Source: Pseudomonadales bacterium
GTDB lineage: Bacteria; Pseudomonadota; Gammaproteobacteria; Pseudomonadales; UBA3067
NCBI GenBank assembly: GCA_016763235.1
Contig: JAESUE010000281.1
Location: forward strand, 1-5,475
DNA: 5,475 nt
Reading direction: 5' to 3'
A program made the translations under genes and the position numbers. Below, piece after piece: positions 4,144-5,475 of this stretch. Each line of letters opens with the position of its first letter. The stretch's first letter is position 1. The notes below the pieces were generated by a model. It saw only the letters and a list, made by a program, of their open reading frames with translations. It ran no database searches and was not told the origin of the DNA.

Positions 4144-5322
4144 ATGACTGATTCGATTGTGATTGTTAGCGGTGCGCGTACACCAATGGGAGGTTTTCAG
4201 GGGGCATTGTCATCGCTCCCCGCTACCGATCTTGGTGCGGTGGTCATTAAAGAAGCGGTGCTGCGTTCAGGTGTTTTCCCGGAAGACGTGAGCGAAGTTA
4301 TTTTCGGTTGTGTGCTGCCAGCTGGTTTGAAACAAGGCCCCGCACGTCAAGCCAGCCTAAAGGCAGGGCTACCTGTTACGGTGGCTTGCACCACCATCAA
4401 TAAGCTGTGTGGTTCAGGTATGAAAGCCACCATGCTCGCGCACGATCTTTTAAAAGCAGATTCCGGCGATATTTTTGTTGCAGGCGGAATGGAAAGCATG
4501 AGTAATGCGCCTTATATATTGGAAAAAGCGCGCAGTGGTTTGCGAATGGGGCATAGCGACGTTAAAGACCATATGTTTCTTGATGGCTTGGAAGATGCCG
4601 AGACAGGCCGCCTTATGGGGTCGTTCGCACAAGATGTAGCAGATCAATATAAAATTGGCCGTGAAGCGATGGATGACTACGCCATTGAATCCCTCAAACG
4701 TGCTCGGCGAGCGATTGCGGATGGAAGCTTTGATGCAGAAATAACCCCTGTGACGGTAAAAACCCGTAAAGGTGAATTCGAAGTTACTTTTGATGAACAA
4801 CCGGGTCATGCTGACTTGGAGAAAATCCCTCGGCTACGTCCCGCATTCAAAAAAGACGGTACTGTTACTGCAGCCAATGCCAGTTCGATTTCTGATGGTG
4901 CTTCAGCTTTGGTGTTAATGAAAGAAAGCCTCGCCAGAAAAAAGGGGCTGACACCCTTAGCCCGTATTGTTGGACATAGTACGCAATCCCGACACCCCTC
5001 TGAATTCACACTCGCGCCGATTGGTGCAATGGATGAGCTGCTTAAAAAAACGGGCTGGAGTGTTGACGATGTGGATTTGTTTGAAGTGAACGAAGCCTTC
5101 GCCATGGTCACGATGCTGGCGATGCAAAAACATAACATTCCTCATGAAAAAATGAACATCCATGGTGGAGCTTGCGCCTTGGGCCATCCTATCGGCTCAT
5201 CGGGTTCGCGCATTATACTTACGCTAATTCATGCCCTTAAAAAATACGGCAAAACCCGTGGTGTTGCTTCATTATGTATTGGTGGCGGTGAAGCAACTGC
5301 AATGGCGATTGAGGTTGTTTGA
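4144..5322 (+). CDS. Acetyl-CoA C-acetyltransferase (thiolase II)
   Basis: The enzyme condenses two acetyl-CoA to acetoacetyl-CoA, or runs in reverse, in the cytoplasm. It serves short-chain fatty acid, ketone body or polyhydroxybutyrate metabolism. The protein is 392 aa, the normal length. Catalytic residues are all present: nucleophile Cys89 in NKLCGSGMKA, NEAFA (316-320), His348 in GGACALGHPIGSSGSR, and Cys378 in SLCIGGGEATA. The SGARTPMGGFQG start and GGMESMSNAPY (114-124) are also typical. The ATG at 4144 is chosen because AAAAGGA ends 9 nt before it and MTDSIVIVSGARTP matches the family N-terminus; an in-frame TTG at 4096 would add a non-family tail. It stands alone, without a visible beta-oxidation or PHB partner gene, so atoB- versus phaA-like roles cannot be separated. 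Confidence 0.95.
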   Translation: MTDSIVIVSGARTPMGGFQGALSSLPATDLGAVVIKEAVLRSGVFPEDVSEVIFGCVLPAGLKQGPARQASLKAGLPVTVACTTINKLCGSGMKATMLAHDLLKADSGDIFVAGGMESMSNAPYILEKARSGLRMGHSDVKDHMFLDGLEDAETGRLMGSFAQDVADQYKIGREAMDDYAIESLKRARRAIADGSFDAEITPVTVKTRKGEFEVTFDEQPGHADLEKIPRLRPAFKKDGTVTAANASSISDGASALVLMKESLARKKGLTPLARIVGHSTQSRHPSEFTLAPIGAMDELLKKTGWSVDDVDLFEVNEAFAMVTMLAMQKHNIPHEKMNIHGGACALGHPIGSSGSRIILTLIHALKKYGKTRGVASLCIGGGEATAMAIEVV

Positions 5323-5340
5323 ATTTGATGAGAGCGGAAG

Positions 5341-5368
5341 CAGAAAAGGGGACGTATTTTTTCTGTTT
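5341..5368 (+). terminator. Weak candidate terminator after the thiolase gene
   Basis: CAGAAAA (5341-5347) pairs with TTTTCTG (5359-5365) over 7 bp around an 11-nt loop and is followed by TTTT. It lies 19 nt after the thiolase stop codon. Only two of the seven pairs are G-C, so the stem is weak and the call is tentative. Confidence 0.35.
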
Positions 5369-5414
5369 TAAAAAGTAATGTTGCCGTTTTGTAGCTACAT
5401 AGCGAACTCTACAA

Positions 5415-5443
5415 CTGCTCAATTTGCATTCAAATTTGAGCAG
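5415..5443. repeat. Inverted repeat downstream of the thiolase gene
   Basis: CTGCTCAA (5415-5422) pairs with TTGAGCAG (5436-5443). The stem continues as TTTG (5423 onward, to 5426) with CAAA (5431-5434) after a bulged T, leaving a 4-nt loop. No T-tract follows on the plus strand. It could be a second, imperfect transcription stop or an mRNA-stabilising hairpin. Confidence 0.5.
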
Positions 5444-5475
5444 AATAAGGCGAGAAATGTGAGTTTATACGTATA

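Noticed and set aside
4450..5187. Three open frames of 76-119 aa on the minus strand inside the thiolase gene
   Set aside because: All are antisense to a fully conserved thiolase and their translations look like reverse-frame residue composition with no family features.
5391..5398. Palindrome GTAGCTAC downstream of the thiolase gene
   Set aside because: It is only 8 bp with no loop or repeat partner; chance is sufficient.
5466..5475. Palindrome TATACGTATA at the right edge
   Set aside because: Short AT-rich palindromes are common by chance and the window ends there, so its context cannot be judged.

Overview
The window looks like an ordinary chromosomal segment of a gammaproteobacterium. 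The diagnostic piece is the gene order hisI-hisE-tatA-tatB-tatC, which is typical of Pseudomonas-like gammaproteobacteria. The moderate base composition and the protein sequences fit a marine or Cellvibrionales/Pseudomonadales-type lineage, but that finer placement is inference. I see no insertion sequence, phage gene, tRNA, rRNA or CRISPR array.

Left part (about 20-3115, minus strand): one compact operon reads right to left as hisI, hisE, tatA, tatB, tatC and a DUF2461 gene. Gaps are 21, 12 and 9 nt, then an 8-nt overlap, then 9 nt. It ends in a strong perfect hairpin with T-tracts on both strands at 20-57. HisI and HisE catalyse two consecutive early steps of histidine synthesis. TatA, TatB and TatC form the complete twin-arginine protein export machinery. 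The DUF2461 protein has no known function, but its ribosome binding site overlaps the tatC stop codon, so it is very probably co-translated with Tat. A plausible promoter for the operon lies at 3086-3114.

Middle part (about 2991-4143): a minus-strand gene encodes an exported glutathione-peroxidase-family protein. It begins at an ATG at 3853 behind a very strong Shine-Dalgarno sequence. Its active site is non-canonical (Asn in place of the tetrad Gln). It is followed by a 278-nt gap rich in inverted repeats but without a normal terminator. Upstream is a 290-nt divergent intergenic region with a 19-bp palindrome, an 11-bp direct repeat, a consensus TATAAT and a pyrimidine-rich leader containing anti-Shine-Dalgarno-like CCTCC units.

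Right part (4144-5475, plus strand): a complete 392-aa acetyl-CoA C-acetyltransferase (thiolase II) with all catalytic residues, followed by about 150 nt of non-coding DNA with weak hairpins.

I do not find an undescribed multi-gene system. The most interesting leads are regulatory (the divergent peroxidase/thiolase region and its leader), the altered peroxidase active site, and the DUF2461 gene attached to the tat operon.
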